DNA from: Myxococcales bacterium
GTDB taxonomy: Bacteria > Myxococcota_A > Bradymonadia > REDH01
NCBI GenBank assembly: GCA_020633625.1
Contig: JACKDJ010000017.1
Location: 1 to 64,000 of the forward strand
DNA: 64,000 nt
Reading direction: 5' to 3'
The stretch's first letter is position 1; every line of letters starts with the position of its first letter. The position numbers and the translations under genes were made by a program. The notes below the pieces were generated by a model that saw only the letters and a list, made by a program, of their open reading frames with translations, was not told the DNA's origin and ran no database searches. Positions 37,787 to 46,001 of the stretch are shown here, piece by piece.

Positions 37787-39015
37787 CGACCCTCCGCGGG
37801 TGCGCCCGAGCCGTCGGCTTCGGCGCCAGAGACGCGTAGCTCCATCCCGGCGACGGGTGTGGCGACGTGGCTCGAGACGACCGTCTCTCCGGCCGCCACG
37901 CCAGCGCGGATCTCGACAGTGTCGGCGTCGCCGCCGACGATGTCGACCTCGCGGATCTCGAGGCGGCTCTCGGGACCGACCACGTAGACGAACGTGCCGC
38001 GGTGGACGACGCTGCGCGGCAGCACGATGACATGTTCATCGCGGTCGGCGTCGAGCGCGAGGGTTACCCACGACCCGAGCAAGAGCGGGACGGCGCCCTG
38101 CGCGCGCGTCGCGGCGGCGTCGGGGCCGAGGAGCAGGGGGTCCTCGACCTCGACGAGCACCGTCGCCATTCGAGCCGCGGCGTCGACCGAGCCGAGGAGG
38201 CGAACCACCCGACCGGTGCGCTCGACCGTCCGCTCCCCGACCTGTTGACGCACGACGGCGCCGCCGCCGACCTCGGAGTTATAACCGGGGATCGCGATCT
38301 CGCCGATGTGGTCGAGCGGGACGCGGACCTCGACCCAGAACCGGTCTGTCGCGACGAGCGTCGCTATGGGTGTCTGCGCCGACAGCAGCTGGCCGAGCTC
38401 GACGCTCTCGCTGAGGACCATCGCGTCGAACGGGGCGCGGACGCGCGTCCGCGTGATCGCGAGGTTGGCGCGCTCAAGCCGCGCGCGGGCGGCGTCGACG
38501 GCGACCTGCGCCGCGCGCATCTGGGGCTGCCGCAGCGCCAGGGCTGCGTCGCCACCGTCGGCCCCGGGCTCCCCCTGGAACAGCGCCCACTCACGCTCGG
38601 CGATGTAGCCGCGGCCGCGCTCGAGCTCGACGTTCGTCTCGGCCTGGGCGAGCAGCGCGGCGGCCTCATCGGCCGCGATCCGGTACTCGCGCCCGTCGAC
38701 GCCCACGAGGTCCGCGCCCTCTGTGACGATTCCGCCGACCTCCAGCGCCGGGTTGACGCTCGTCACGCGCCCGGCGACCTCGACCTGAACGACGGTCTGC
38801 CGCGCCGGGACGACGGAACCCTGCGCCTCGACGTGGACGCGCACGTCGCGCGCCTGCGCCGTGATCACCTCGACCAGCGGTGCTTCGCGCGACGGCGGGG
38901 CCTGCGGCGGCGGTTCCTTGGAGTCGATCCAGTGCTTGGCGACGAGCACGGCCGCCGCGAGGACCAGGATCGGGAGGATTGTGTTGAGAACAATCGCGTC
39001 GAATAGCTTCTTCAT
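37783..39015 (-). CDS. RND periplasmic adaptor (membrane fusion protein)
   Basis: A 410-residue membrane fusion protein. An N-terminal anchor helix (residues about 8-25, IVLNTILPILVLAAAVLVA) is followed by a Pro-rich linker. The lipoyl half VEVITAQARDVRVHVEAQGSVVPARQ comes next. A helical hairpin follows (ADEAAALLAQAETNVELERG to AARARLERANLAITRTRVRAPFDAMV), then a beta-barrel and the membrane-proximal domain. It links the pump to the outer-membrane channel. It overlaps both neighbours by 4 bp. ATG 39015 was chosen since it starts the anchor; a longer frame would run into the channel gene. Confidence 0.9.
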   Translation of the reverse strand: MKKLFDAIVLNTILPILVLAAAVLVAKHWIDSKEPPPQAPPSREAPLVEVITAQARDVRVHVEAQGSVVPARQTVVQVEVAGRVTSVNPALEVGGIVTEGADLVGVDGREYRIAADEAAALLAQAETNVELERGRGYIAEREWALFQGEPGADGGDAALALRQPQMRAAQVAVDAARARLERANLAITRTRVRAPFDAMVLSESVELGQLLSAQTPIATLVATDRFWVEVRVPLDHIGEIAIPGYNSEVGGGAVVRQQVGERTVERTGRVVRLLGSVDAAARMATVLVEVEDPLLLGPDAAATRAQGAVPLLLGSWVTLALDADRDEHVIVLPRSVVHRGTFVYVVGPESRLEIREVDIVGGDADTVEIRAGVAAGETVVSSHVATPVAGMELRVSGAEADGSGAPAEGR

Positions 39016-40469
39016 CGGGCAGCGGTCGGGTCGGTCGTCGAGCCTGCCGCCTCGGGGGAGCCCGGTGCAGCGGAGAAGTAGGAGCGTGGATCGCCGCCGA
39101 GGGCGCGGTAGAGCGCCACGCGATAGCTCCACAGGGTGCGGATCGCCGCGAGGCGCTCCTGCTCGAGGCGCTCGAGCGTCTGCTGCGCGACGAGCACGCG
39201 CGGGTAGTCGACGCCGCCGCGGCCGAACTGCACCCGCATGACGTCGAGCGTCGTGCGCGCCGTGCCGAGCTGAGTGTCGATCTCGTCGAGGTAGGCGCGC
39301 TGGCCGGCTTCGCGTGCGAGCGCGTCTTCGACCTCGCGCATCGCCGCGATGAGCGCGCCGCGAAGCTGCGCGAGGCGCTCGTCGACGACCGCCGTGGTCC
39401 GATCGACCTCTGCGCTACGGCGCCCGCCGTCGATCAGCGGCTGGACCAGCCCGACGGCGAGGTTCCAGACGAAGTCATCGAACAGGTCGGCGAGCGACGA
39501 GGCCTGCAGCCCGATCGAGCCGCTGAGCCGGATGCTGGGCAGCCGGTCCGCGACGGCGGCGGCCGCGCGTGCGTCGGCGGCGTGCGCGCGTCGCATCGCC
39601 GCGTGCAGGTCTGGGCGCCCGAGGAGGAGGTCGGCGGGGACGCCGAGCTCCGGGGTCGGGGGCAGGGCGGGCAGCGAAGTGGGGAGCTCGATTCGCGCGG
39701 CGGCGTCGGGGGCCTCGCCGGTGAGGGCGGCGATCCGGAGGGCCGCCCCGGTCCGGGCCGCGCCGATGAGCGGCAGCTGGGCGTCGAGCGCTTCGGCCGC
39801 CTGACGCTGCTGCAGGGCGTCGGCGGCGACGCCAAGCCCCATCGACAGCCGCTCGACGGCCAGCTCCTGGAGCTGGCGGTTCGTCGCGGCCTGTCGCGCC
39901 GTCAGCGCCTCCCGCTCGCTGTGGAACGCCGCGTCGAGCCACGCCTCGACCGTCTCGGCGGTCAGGCTCACGGCGACGGCAGCGGCATCGTCGGCGGCCG
40001 CGTCCCGGTCGTACGCCACGGCCGCGCGCTGTCCGCGGATCCGCCCCCACACGTCGAGCTCGTACGACGCCGCGAGCGAGAGCGAGAGCCGCCCATTCGT
40101 CGACGCCTGGGTTCCGGCCGGGGTCGCCTGCAGCGTCCGGGCACGCGCCGCGTTCGCCTCGAGATTCACGGTCGGCCACAGCGCGCCGCCGGCGACGCGC
40201 ACGGCGGCATCGGCTTGCGCGAGCCGCGCGTCAGCGGCGGCGAGCGTCGGGCTGCCCGCGAGCACGGCGCCAACGAGCGCGTCGAGGCGCGGGTCGCCGA
40301 TGGCCCGCCACCAGTCGCCGGCGCCGACCCCGTCGGGCAAGGGCTCCGACGGCGCCGAGAACGCAGCCGGCGCCTCGACCGTCGCGTCCGGAATGGTCGT
40401 GGCGCGCGGTGCACAGCCAGCGACCGCGCAGACCACAAGGCCGCGCAGCAGCAGAGTTCTCTCACTCAT
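39012..40469 (-). CDS. Outer-membrane efflux lipoprotein (TolC/NodT family)
   Basis: A 485-residue channel protein of the NodT-type RND outer-membrane factors. The signal peptide ends in VCAVAGCAPRA, a lipobox. Typical motifs are DWWRAIGDPRLDALV near residue 50, SYELDVWGRIRGQRAA in the first half and a matching QPLIDGGRRSAEVDRTTA in the second, giving two internally homologous halves. It forms the exit duct for the pump encoded downstream. It is the first gene of the operon. An upstream in-frame ATG at 40505 would add a basic stretch before the signal and is less likely. Confidence 0.9.
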   Translation of the reverse strand: MSERTLLLRGLVVCAVAGCAPRATTIPDATVEAPAAFSAPSEPLPDGVGAGDWWRAIGDPRLDALVGAVLAGSPTLAAADARLAQADAAVRVAGGALWPTVNLEANAARARTLQATPAGTQASTNGRLSLSLAASYELDVWGRIRGQRAAVAYDRDAAADDAAAVAVSLTAETVEAWLDAAFHSEREALTARQAATNRQLQELAVERLSMGLGVAADALQQRQAAEALDAQLPLIGAARTGAALRIAALTGEAPDAAARIELPTSLPALPPTPELGVPADLLLGRPDLHAAMRRAHAADARAAAAVADRLPSIRLSGSIGLQASSLADLFDDFVWNLAVGLVQPLIDGGRRSAEVDRTTAVVDERLAQLRGALIAAMREVEDALAREAGQRAYLDEIDTQLGTARTTLDVMRVQFGRGGVDYPRVLVAQQTLERLEQERLAAIRTLWSYRVALYRALGGDPRSYFSAAPGSPEAAGSTTDPTAAR

Positions 40470-40527
40470 CCGATGTCGCCCCGTCCTCGTGGGGGAGCGC
40501 GGCAAGTCTCACCTGCCGCGCCGCGCA

Positions 40528-40555
40528 AGAACAGACTTCGAGGCCCCAATGTCAA
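40528..40555 (-). promoter_or_regulatory. Candidate sigma-70 promoter of the RND operon
   Basis: Minus strand: a consensus -35 TTGACA (40555-40550), a 16-bp spacer and a weak -10 TGTTCT (40533-40528), about 55 bp before ATG 40469. Confidence 0.4.
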
Positions 40556-40579
40556 GGGCGAGCGCGCACCCCGCCCCCC

Positions 40580-40990
40580 TTCCCGAAGGTAATGTCCCGA
40601 TCCACCCCGGCCCCCTTCCCGAAGGTAATGTTCGGTCGGATTCCGGCGCCGAGTGCCTTCCCGCACCCGGCGCCGAGTGCCTTCCCGAGGGTAATGTTTC
40701 GGGTCGGTTTCCGGCGCCGAGTGACTTTCCGCCGAGCTCCTTCCCGAGGGTAATGTCTCGGGTCGGTTTCCGGCGCCGAGTGCCTTCCCGCCGAGTGCCT
40801 TCCCGAGGGTAATGTTTCGGGTCGGTTTCCGGCGCCGAGCGCCTTCCCCCGGCGCCGAGCGTCTTCCCGAGGGTAATGTCTCGGGTCGGTTTCCGGCGCC
40901 GAGCGCCTTCCCGAGGGTAATGTCTCGGGTCGGTTTCCGGCGCCGAGCGCCTTCCCGAGGGTAATCTCTCGGGTCGGTTTCAGGCATCTC
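40580..40990 (+). repeat. Repeat array A: eight copies of a hairpin-forming unit
   Basis: This 549-bp gap has no convincing gene. It holds eight copies of a core CCCGA(A/G)GGTAATGT, starting at 40582, 40618, 40684, 40743, 40802, 40866, 40910 and 40954. The last three copies are exact 44-bp tandem steps; copies 3 to 5 step by 59 bp because of a 15-bp insert. Each later unit also carries TCGGGTCGGTTTCCGGCGCCGAG. In seven copies the arms flank the GGTAAT loop as an inverted repeat (CCCGAG/CTCGGG, or CCGAA/TTCGG in copy 2), so a small stem-loop can form. The array lies between the start of the RND operon and the end of the serine hydrolase gene. Confidence 0.85.
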
Positions 40991-41018
40991 CCGTCCAGTA
41001 TCACCGGCTCCGGCGAGC

Positions 41019-42317
41019 CTACCGCGGAGCTCCTAGCACCGCTTCCCACACCGAGTCGGAGAAGCCCCCGACTTCGGCGAAGAAGTCGTTCGTCAGGATT
41101 GCGACGCACGTGTGCGATGTCGGCTCGAAGAATAGCTCGCCGCGAAACCCCATCGTCGACCCCGTGTGTCCGACGACGGCCCAGCCCGCGCGCTGCATCC
41201 GCTGAATGCCATAACCGTACGGGGTGGGCGTCCCGTCTGCCAACAGCGCCGGACCGAGCATCGCGTCGGTGTCGTCGCCGACGATCTCCCCGGTCGCCAC
41301 GCGGTCGATCCACGTGCACAGGTCGCGCCCGTTCGAGATCATTCCGCCGGCAGACCACGCCCACGACGCGTGGACGAGGTCGGTCGCCTCGTTGCCGAGC
41401 GTATGGCCCCGCACGAACGCCGCGTCGGACTCTGCCGGCTGCGAATAGCTGTCGGCGAGGCCCTGCGGATCCAAGATGCGCTCTCGCAGAGCTTGGTCGT
41501 AGCGCTCTCCGGTGGCCGCCTCGATGATCAGGCCGAGGAGAAAGTAGCCGGTGTTGGTGTACGAGTAGGCCTCGCCAGGCGGGTGGACGCGGCCGTGGGA
41601 ATCGGCGAAGCGCACCACGTCGATCGGGTCGGCAGGGTCGGCGCCGAGCGGTACGAAAGCGGCGTCGTCGGTGTAGTTGTAGATGCCGCTCTGATGGTCG
41701 AGGAGCGTCCGCACCGTCACACCGTCGCCGAAGTCGAACCCGGGTACCCACCCGTCGACCGTGTCGTCGATCCCGATCAGGCCGTCCTGAATCAGGAGCA
41801 GCGTCAGCGCCGCCGTGAACGTCTTCGTGATCGAGCCAACGCGTAGCCGGTCGTCGGGCTCCATTGTGGTGCCGTCGCGTGTGCTCGCGAGGCCGGCAGC
41901 CGCCGCGTAGTTCCCCAGCGTCGGACTCGAGACCCGGATGGTGATCCCCGGTGCGCCGACCACGTCCGGCGCGTCCATGAGCAGTGCGTCGAGCCGCTCC
42001 CTGATCGCGGGGTCGAACGGGTCGCCCGCGTCGGCGTCGACGTCGACCTCGACTACGGCGTCGCCGATGCTGCCGTCGACCGTGGCGTCGAGACCGCCGG
42101 AGTCGTCGACGACCTCGTCGGTGTCGTTGGCGGGGTCGGTCTCTTCGCCGTCGGTTGGCGTCAGATCCGCCGCGCCCGCGTCGTCGGACCCTTCGCCCCG
42201 TGCTTCGTTCTGTGCGCAGCCAGCAGCGCAAGCGCCGACCGCCAGCGCGAGGGCGACGCTGGCCGGCCGCGTGAACGACGTCAGCACGGAGCGCGCCGCG
42301 CGAGGGTGTGTCTTCAT
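41019..42317 (-). CDS. Beta-lactamase-family serine hydrolase, lipoprotein
   Basis: A 432-residue protein of the class C beta-lactamase/DD-peptidase/esterase group. ATG 42317 opens a signal peptide with lipobox CAAGC (Cys34). A 75-residue acidic linker follows. The catalytic triad motifs are Ser162-x-x-Lys165 (VGSITKTF), Tyr253-x-Asn255 (YSYTNTGY) and His384-Thr-Gly386 (GHTGS) in place of KTG. The HTG form is common in esterases and D-aminopeptidases, so a true beta-lactamase is not assured. It lies in a block flanked by the two repeat arrays and is 160 bp downstream of the deaminase/aldolase gene. Confidence 0.87.
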   Translation of the reverse strand: MKTHPRAARSVLTSFTRPASVALALAVGACAAGCAQNEARGEGSDDAGAADLTPTDGEETDPANDTDEVVDDSGGLDATVDGSIGDAVVEVDVDADAGDPFDPAIRERLDALLMDAPDVVGAPGITIRVSSPTLGNYAAAAGLASTRDGTTMEPDDRLRVGSITKTFTAALTLLLIQDGLIGIDDTVDGWVPGFDFGDGVTVRTLLDHQSGIYNYTDDAAFVPLGADPADPIDVVRFADSHGRVHPPGEAYSYTNTGYFLLGLIIEAATGERYDQALRERILDPQGLADSYSQPAESDAAFVRGHTLGNEATDLVHASWAWSAGGMISNGRDLCTWIDRVATGEIVGDDTDAMLGPALLADGTPTPYGYGIQRMQRAGWAVVGHTGSTMGFRGELFFEPTSHTCVAILTNDFFAEVGGFSDSVWEAVLGAPR

Positions 42318-42477
42318 CGGGGATCCGCTTCGAGGTGCCCGGGTCGAGCCGCCGTGCATCGTCGCAGAGAGTCGGGCGCATCGCCACTCGGACACGCGGT
42401 CACGCATGTCGCGAGTGGCGCCTCGGCGGCAGGGAGGGTGGAGGCGGGCCGGCGGTCGGTGCCCGCGGTCGCAACGG

Positions 42478-43692
42478 CTAGAGGAAGCAGCGGCCCTGCC
42501 CCCGGTACGTTGGCTCCGTCGCCTCGATCTCGCCCCCGCGCACCAAGTGGTACTCGGAGAAGCGCTCGGCGAGCTCGCCGGCCTTGGCGTGGCGAAAGAA
42601 GATCGGATCGCCGATCCGGGGTTGGGTGGCGCCTGGCATCACGATCAGCGGCGTCTGGACCTCCCCGGCCCCCTCCATCGCGACATAGCGCAGCCCTAAC
42701 GGGACCCACGGCAGCGGCAGCTTGTCAGCCCCGGGCTCACCCGAAGCGACGTACCCGCCACCCGCGCAGGTCACGTACCCGGCGTCCGAGACGCGGCACA
42801 CCTCCAGCGCGAAGTATGCCGCTGCCTCCAGCTCGAGCCCCGCGAAGTAGTCGAACAGGTGCGGTGCTAGGAATCCGGAGCCCGCCGTCACCTCGGTCAC
42901 TACGGGCTCCGCGGCCGTGAGCGGCACGCTCCCGGTGCCGCCGCCGTTCACGAGGACGACGTCGTGCCCATCCGCTCGTAGCGCCTCGACTGCCTCTGCG
43001 CGAAGCAGCGCGACTGCCGGCTGCGCGACACGCTTCAGCGCCCGTTTCACCGGGTTCATCATCGGCGCGAAGGGGTTCGCGTCCTGAACGCCGGCGACGT
43101 GCGCCTCGTACCCCATCAGCCCGGCGACCCGGACGCCCGCCGTCTGCGCGGCGAGGCGCGCGAGACTCACCGCGCCGGCGGCCGAACGGACCGGGCTCCT
43201 CCGCGCTCCGAGATGCACGCGCCCGCCGGCGGGGCGATACGAGACGTCTAGCTCGATCACCGCGGCCAGCTCGATGCCAGCGCGTCGCCCAGCCACACCG
43301 AGCGCCGAGACGTGCTCCTCGCAGTCGACGACGTGCCACAGGACGCGCCCTTCCGCCGCGCGTTGTGCGAACGCGTCGAGAGCGCGCGCCTGGACCGTCG
43401 GGTATGCGACGAAGAGGTCGTCGAACCCCTCGTCGCACAGGAAGACCGCCTCTTCGGTCGAGAAGCACATCAGGCCCACGAAGTCCGGGCCGCCGCGCGC
43501 CAGGATTCGGCGCAGAAGGCCGGTGTGCCGGACCGACTTCGACGCAACCCGCAGCGTCTTGCGGCCCGACGCTCCCGCGAGCAGTCGCGCCCGGATCAAG
43601 TCGACGTTGCGGTCGAGCGCATCCAGATCAACGAACGCCGCCGGGAGTCGAACCCCGGACGCCGCCCGGTAGAGAGTCATCGGGTTCGCCAT
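42478..43692 (-). CDS. PLP-dependent amino acid deaminase/aldolase (DSD1-like, alanine racemase fold)
   Basis: A 404-residue protein with an N-terminal alanine racemase-type barrel. The PLP lysine is Lys52 in RVASKSVR. The C-terminal domain holds the metal-site region GDPIFFRHAKAGELAE, as in D-serine dehydratase and D-threonine aldolase-type enzymes. These act on D-hydroxy amino acids in the cytoplasm; which one is not apparent. The ATG at 43692 is followed by a second possible start five codons in. It lies 50 bp from repeat array B. No clear promoter was seen between the gene and the array. Confidence 0.85.
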   Translation of the reverse strand: MANPMTLYRAASGVRLPAAFVDLDALDRNVDLIRARLLAGASGRKTLRVASKSVRHTGLLRRILARGGPDFVGLMCFSTEEAVFLCDEGFDDLFVAYPTVQARALDAFAQRAAEGRVLWHVVDCEEHVSALGVAGRRAGIELAAVIELDVSYRPAGGRVHLGARRSPVRSAAGAVSLARLAAQTAGVRVAGLMGYEAHVAGVQDANPFAPMMNPVKRALKRVAQPAVALLRAEAVEALRADGHDVVLVNGGGTGSVPLTAAEPVVTEVTAGSGFLAPHLFDYFAGLELEAAAYFALEVCRVSDAGYVTCAGGGYVASGEPGADKLPLPWVPLGLRYVAMEGAGEVQTPLIVMPGATQPRIGDPIFFRHAKAGELAERFSEYHLVRGGEIEATEPTYRGQGRCFL

Positions 43693-43747
43693 GTCGCGAT
43701 GTTAGCCGTCCCGAAGCGAGAGCGATACACGCCGCATCTCGCCGTCC

Positions 43748-44400
43748 GAAACTACCTTCGGGCGGGTCGCCGGGAAACTACCTTCGGGCGGGTCGCCGGG
43801 GGTCGCCGGGCCGTCGCCGGGCCGGTCCGAAACTACCTTCGGGCAGGTGCCCGGTCGGCAAACTAGAACTACCTTCGGGCAGGTGCCCGGTCGGCAAACT
43901 ACCTTCGGGCAGGTGTCGGGGGGTTGGCGGGTGTCGGGGCCGCAAACTACCTTCGGACGGGTGTCGGAGGGGCCGCAAACTACCTTCGGGCGGGCGTCGG
44001 AGAAGACGCCCGGGGGGCGGGCGTCGGAGAAGACGCCCGGGGCGCCCAGGGGCGGCAAACTACCTTCGGGCGGGTGTCGGGGGGCGCCGGGGAGAACTAC
44101 CTTCGGGCGGGTCGCGAAGGGCGGGTCGGGCCCCCGCGAAAACTACCCTCGGGCGGGTCGCGAAGGGCGGGTCGCGAAGGCCGCGGAAAACTACCCTCGG
44201 GCGGGTCGCGAAAGGCCGGCGGGTCGCGAAGGCCGCGAGAACTACCTTCGGGTGGGTCGCGGGAGAGGGGCGCAAACTACCTTCGGGCGGGTGTCGGAGA
44301 ACTACCTTCGGGCGGGGTGCCGGCGAACTACCTTCGGGCGGGGTGCCGGCGGGTCGCGAAGGCCGCGGAAAACTACCCGCGGGCGGGGTGCGGGCGGGGC
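43748..44400 (-). repeat. Repeat array B: sixteen copies, inverted relative to array A
   Basis: The 880-bp gap 43693-44572 contains no plausible gene. Read on the minus strand, the core is GCCCGAAGGTAGTT; on the plus strand it appears as AACTACCTTCGGGC. Sixteen copies start at 43750, 43776, 43831, 43867, 43897, 43945, 43978, 44058, 44095, 44141, 44189, 44240, 44275, 44300, 44326 and 44371. Spacing is irregular, 25 to 80 bp, filled by GGGTCGCGAAGG- or GGTGTCGG-like filler. A 27-bp tandem duplication lies at 43988-44040. Copies 1 and 3 can form the CCGAA/TTCGG stem seen in array A. The shared CCCGAAGGTA core ties both arrays to one family. Confidence 0.85.
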
Positions 44401-44572
44401 GGCCCTCGGGCGGGGTGCGGGCGGGGCGCCCAGGCCAGGCCGCGGCGCGGTGCTGGAGCGCTGAGCGGTATCGCCCAGGCCGCGCGTGAGTTGGGCTCGG
44501 CCGATCGGCGTGCTACCGTGCGCGTCGCGCGCCGGCGCCGTCCTGCGCGCGTCGCTCGTCCCCACCGCGCCC

Positions 44573-45433
44573 ATGTGCCGCCTCTTCGGCTTCCGCTCCG
44601 TCATCAACAGCCAGGTCCACCGGAGCCTCGTCAGCGCCGACAATGCGCTCGGGGTGCAGAGCCGGCGGCACCCGGACGGGTGGGGTGTCGCGTACTACGT
44701 CGGTGGCGCGCCGCACCTGATCAAGAGCGCCGACCAGGCGATGACGGACCAGATCTTCCAGCGCGTCTCTGGCGTCGTCGCCTCTGACACCGTCGTCGCG
44801 CACATCCGGCGCGCGACGCAGGGGTCGCTCTCGCCGCTCAACTCCCACCCGTTCCAGTTCGGTCGGTGGATCTTCGCGCACAACGGCAACGTCACCGGCT
44901 TCGCGACGGTTCGCGCCGAGCTGCTCGCCCGCGTCCACCCCACCTTTCGCCGCTTCGTGCTCGGCGAGACCGACAGCGAGCTGCTGTTTTACCTCGTCCT
45001 GACGCACCTCGAGCGGCGCGCGAGCGTGCACCAGAAGGTCTCGGTCGATGACCTCGCCGCGGCGGCCGTCGACGCCGTCGCCGAGGTCGTCGACCTCGTT
45101 GGCCCCATCTGTCCCGACCCGCTCGGCGATCCGAACGAGACGTACCTCACGTTCATCGTCACGAACGGCGAGATCATCGTCGGGCACCAGGGCGGAAAGC
45201 CGCTGTTCTACTCGACGTACAAGCGGCAGTGCCCCGATCGCGACGCGTGCCCCTCGTTCAGCGCGGAGTGCGAGCGCGCGACCGTGTCGGGGTTCGTGAA
45301 CCACCTGGTCCTGTCGAGCGAGCCGCTGCACGGCGAGAACATCTGGCTCGAGCTCGAGGTCGGGCAGCTCGTCGGCGTCGACGAGCGGATGCGGCTGCGG
45401 CAGTTCGAGCCCGGCGGATCGTCGGCCGCCTGA
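44573..45433 (+). CDS. Class II glutamine amidotransferase (YafJ/EgtC-like)
   Basis: A 286-residue Ntn-hydrolase. ATG 44573 exposes Cys2 (MCRLFGF) as the N-terminal nucleophile after Met removal, so upstream start codons are excluded. The family motifs follow: HPDGWGVAYY, VVAHIRRATQGSLSPLNSHPFQFGRWIFAHNGNVTGF and SEPLHGENIW. It hydrolyses glutamine or a gamma-glutamyl amide. No synthetase partner is fused or adjacent, so it may act on a gamma-glutamyl compound as EgtC does. The following genes on the same strand concern acyl-CoA metabolism and need not be related. Confidence 0.9.
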   Translation: MCRLFGFRSVINSQVHRSLVSADNALGVQSRRHPDGWGVAYYVGGAPHLIKSADQAMTDQIFQRVSGVVASDTVVAHIRRATQGSLSPLNSHPFQFGRWIFAHNGNVTGFATVRAELLARVHPTFRRFVLGETDSELLFYLVLTHLERRASVHQKVSVDDLAAAAVDAVAEVVDLVGPICPDPLGDPNETYLTFIVTNGEIIVGHQGGKPLFYSTYKRQCPDRDACPSFSAECERATVSGFVNHLVLSSEPLHGENIWLELEVGQLVGVDERMRLRQFEPGGSSAA

Positions 45434-45509
45434 TCCGACGCCCGGGGCGCTTGTCGCTCGGCCCCGCCCCGTCTATGACTCGCCGCGTCACGCACGCCGC
45501 GAGGCTCGA

Positions 45510-45986
45510 ATGAAGACGCTGACTCCGTCGACCGCCACGATCCGCGCCGCCTGGGACCGCCTCCACAGGCTCCCCGGAGGGAAGCTGATCTTCAGCCGCA
45601 TGGTCGGCAAGATGGCCCCGTACACCGGCACGATCGACGCCCGCGTCGAGGAGCTGCGCGACGGCTACGGCCGCGTCGTGCTCGCCGATCGTAAGGGTGT
45701 CCGCAACCACCTGAACTCGATCCACGCGATCGCCCTCGCGAATCTAGGCGAGATGGTCAGCGGCGTGACCATGCTCTACGCGATGCACCCCGACCTGCGC
45801 GGCATCCTGACCGGGCTCGACGTCGAGTACCTGAAGAAGGCGCGCGGCACGCTCACCGCCACCTGCGAAGTCGAGCCGATCACGGAGCTCCGTGAGCATC
45901 GGCCGACGCTGCACGTCGAGATCAAGGACGCCTCGGGCGAGGTCGTCTGCCGCGTCCACCCGAAGTGGCTCATTCGGCCGCGCTGA
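45510..45986 (+). CDS. DUF4442/hotdog-fold protein
   Basis: A 158-residue protein. The block NHLNSIHAIALANLGEMVSGVTMLYAM (residues about 68-94) and the strand pattern TLTATCEVEPI / TLHVEIKDASGEVVCRVHPKWLIRP match DUF4442, a hotdog-fold family related to acyl-CoA thioesterases. The conserved N-x-x-x-x-H region is where hotdog thioesterases bind substrate. It lies 15 bp before the acyl-CoA dehydrogenase gene and is probably co-transcribed, which fits an acyl-CoA role. Confidence 0.8.
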   Translation: MKTLTPSTATIRAAWDRLHRLPGGKLIFSRMVGKMAPYTGTIDARVEELRDGYGRVVLADRKGVRNHLNSIHAIALANLGEMVSGVTMLYAMHPDLRGILTGLDVEYLKKARGTLTATCEVEPITELREHRPTLHVEIKDASGEVVCRVHPKWLIRPR

Positions 45987-46001
45987 GACTCGAGGACTCC
46001 G

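Noticed and set aside
40556..40812. Small plus-strand proteins with LPEGNV repeats
   Set aside because: They are translations of the repeat array, lack a ribosome site and have Pro/Ser-rich shadow composition.
41019..42317. Calling the serine hydrolase a true resistance beta-lactamase
   Set aside because: The HTG motif and lipid anchor with acidic linker fit esterases or D-peptidases as well, so only the family is stated.
40580..44400. CRISPR arrays
   Set aside because: Spacers are not unique and are of irregular length, units are themselves similar, and no cas gene is nearby.
43702..44464. Open frames inside array B encoding PSGG- or RAG-rich peptides
   Set aside because: They only read the repeat core in several frames and have no start context or family signal.
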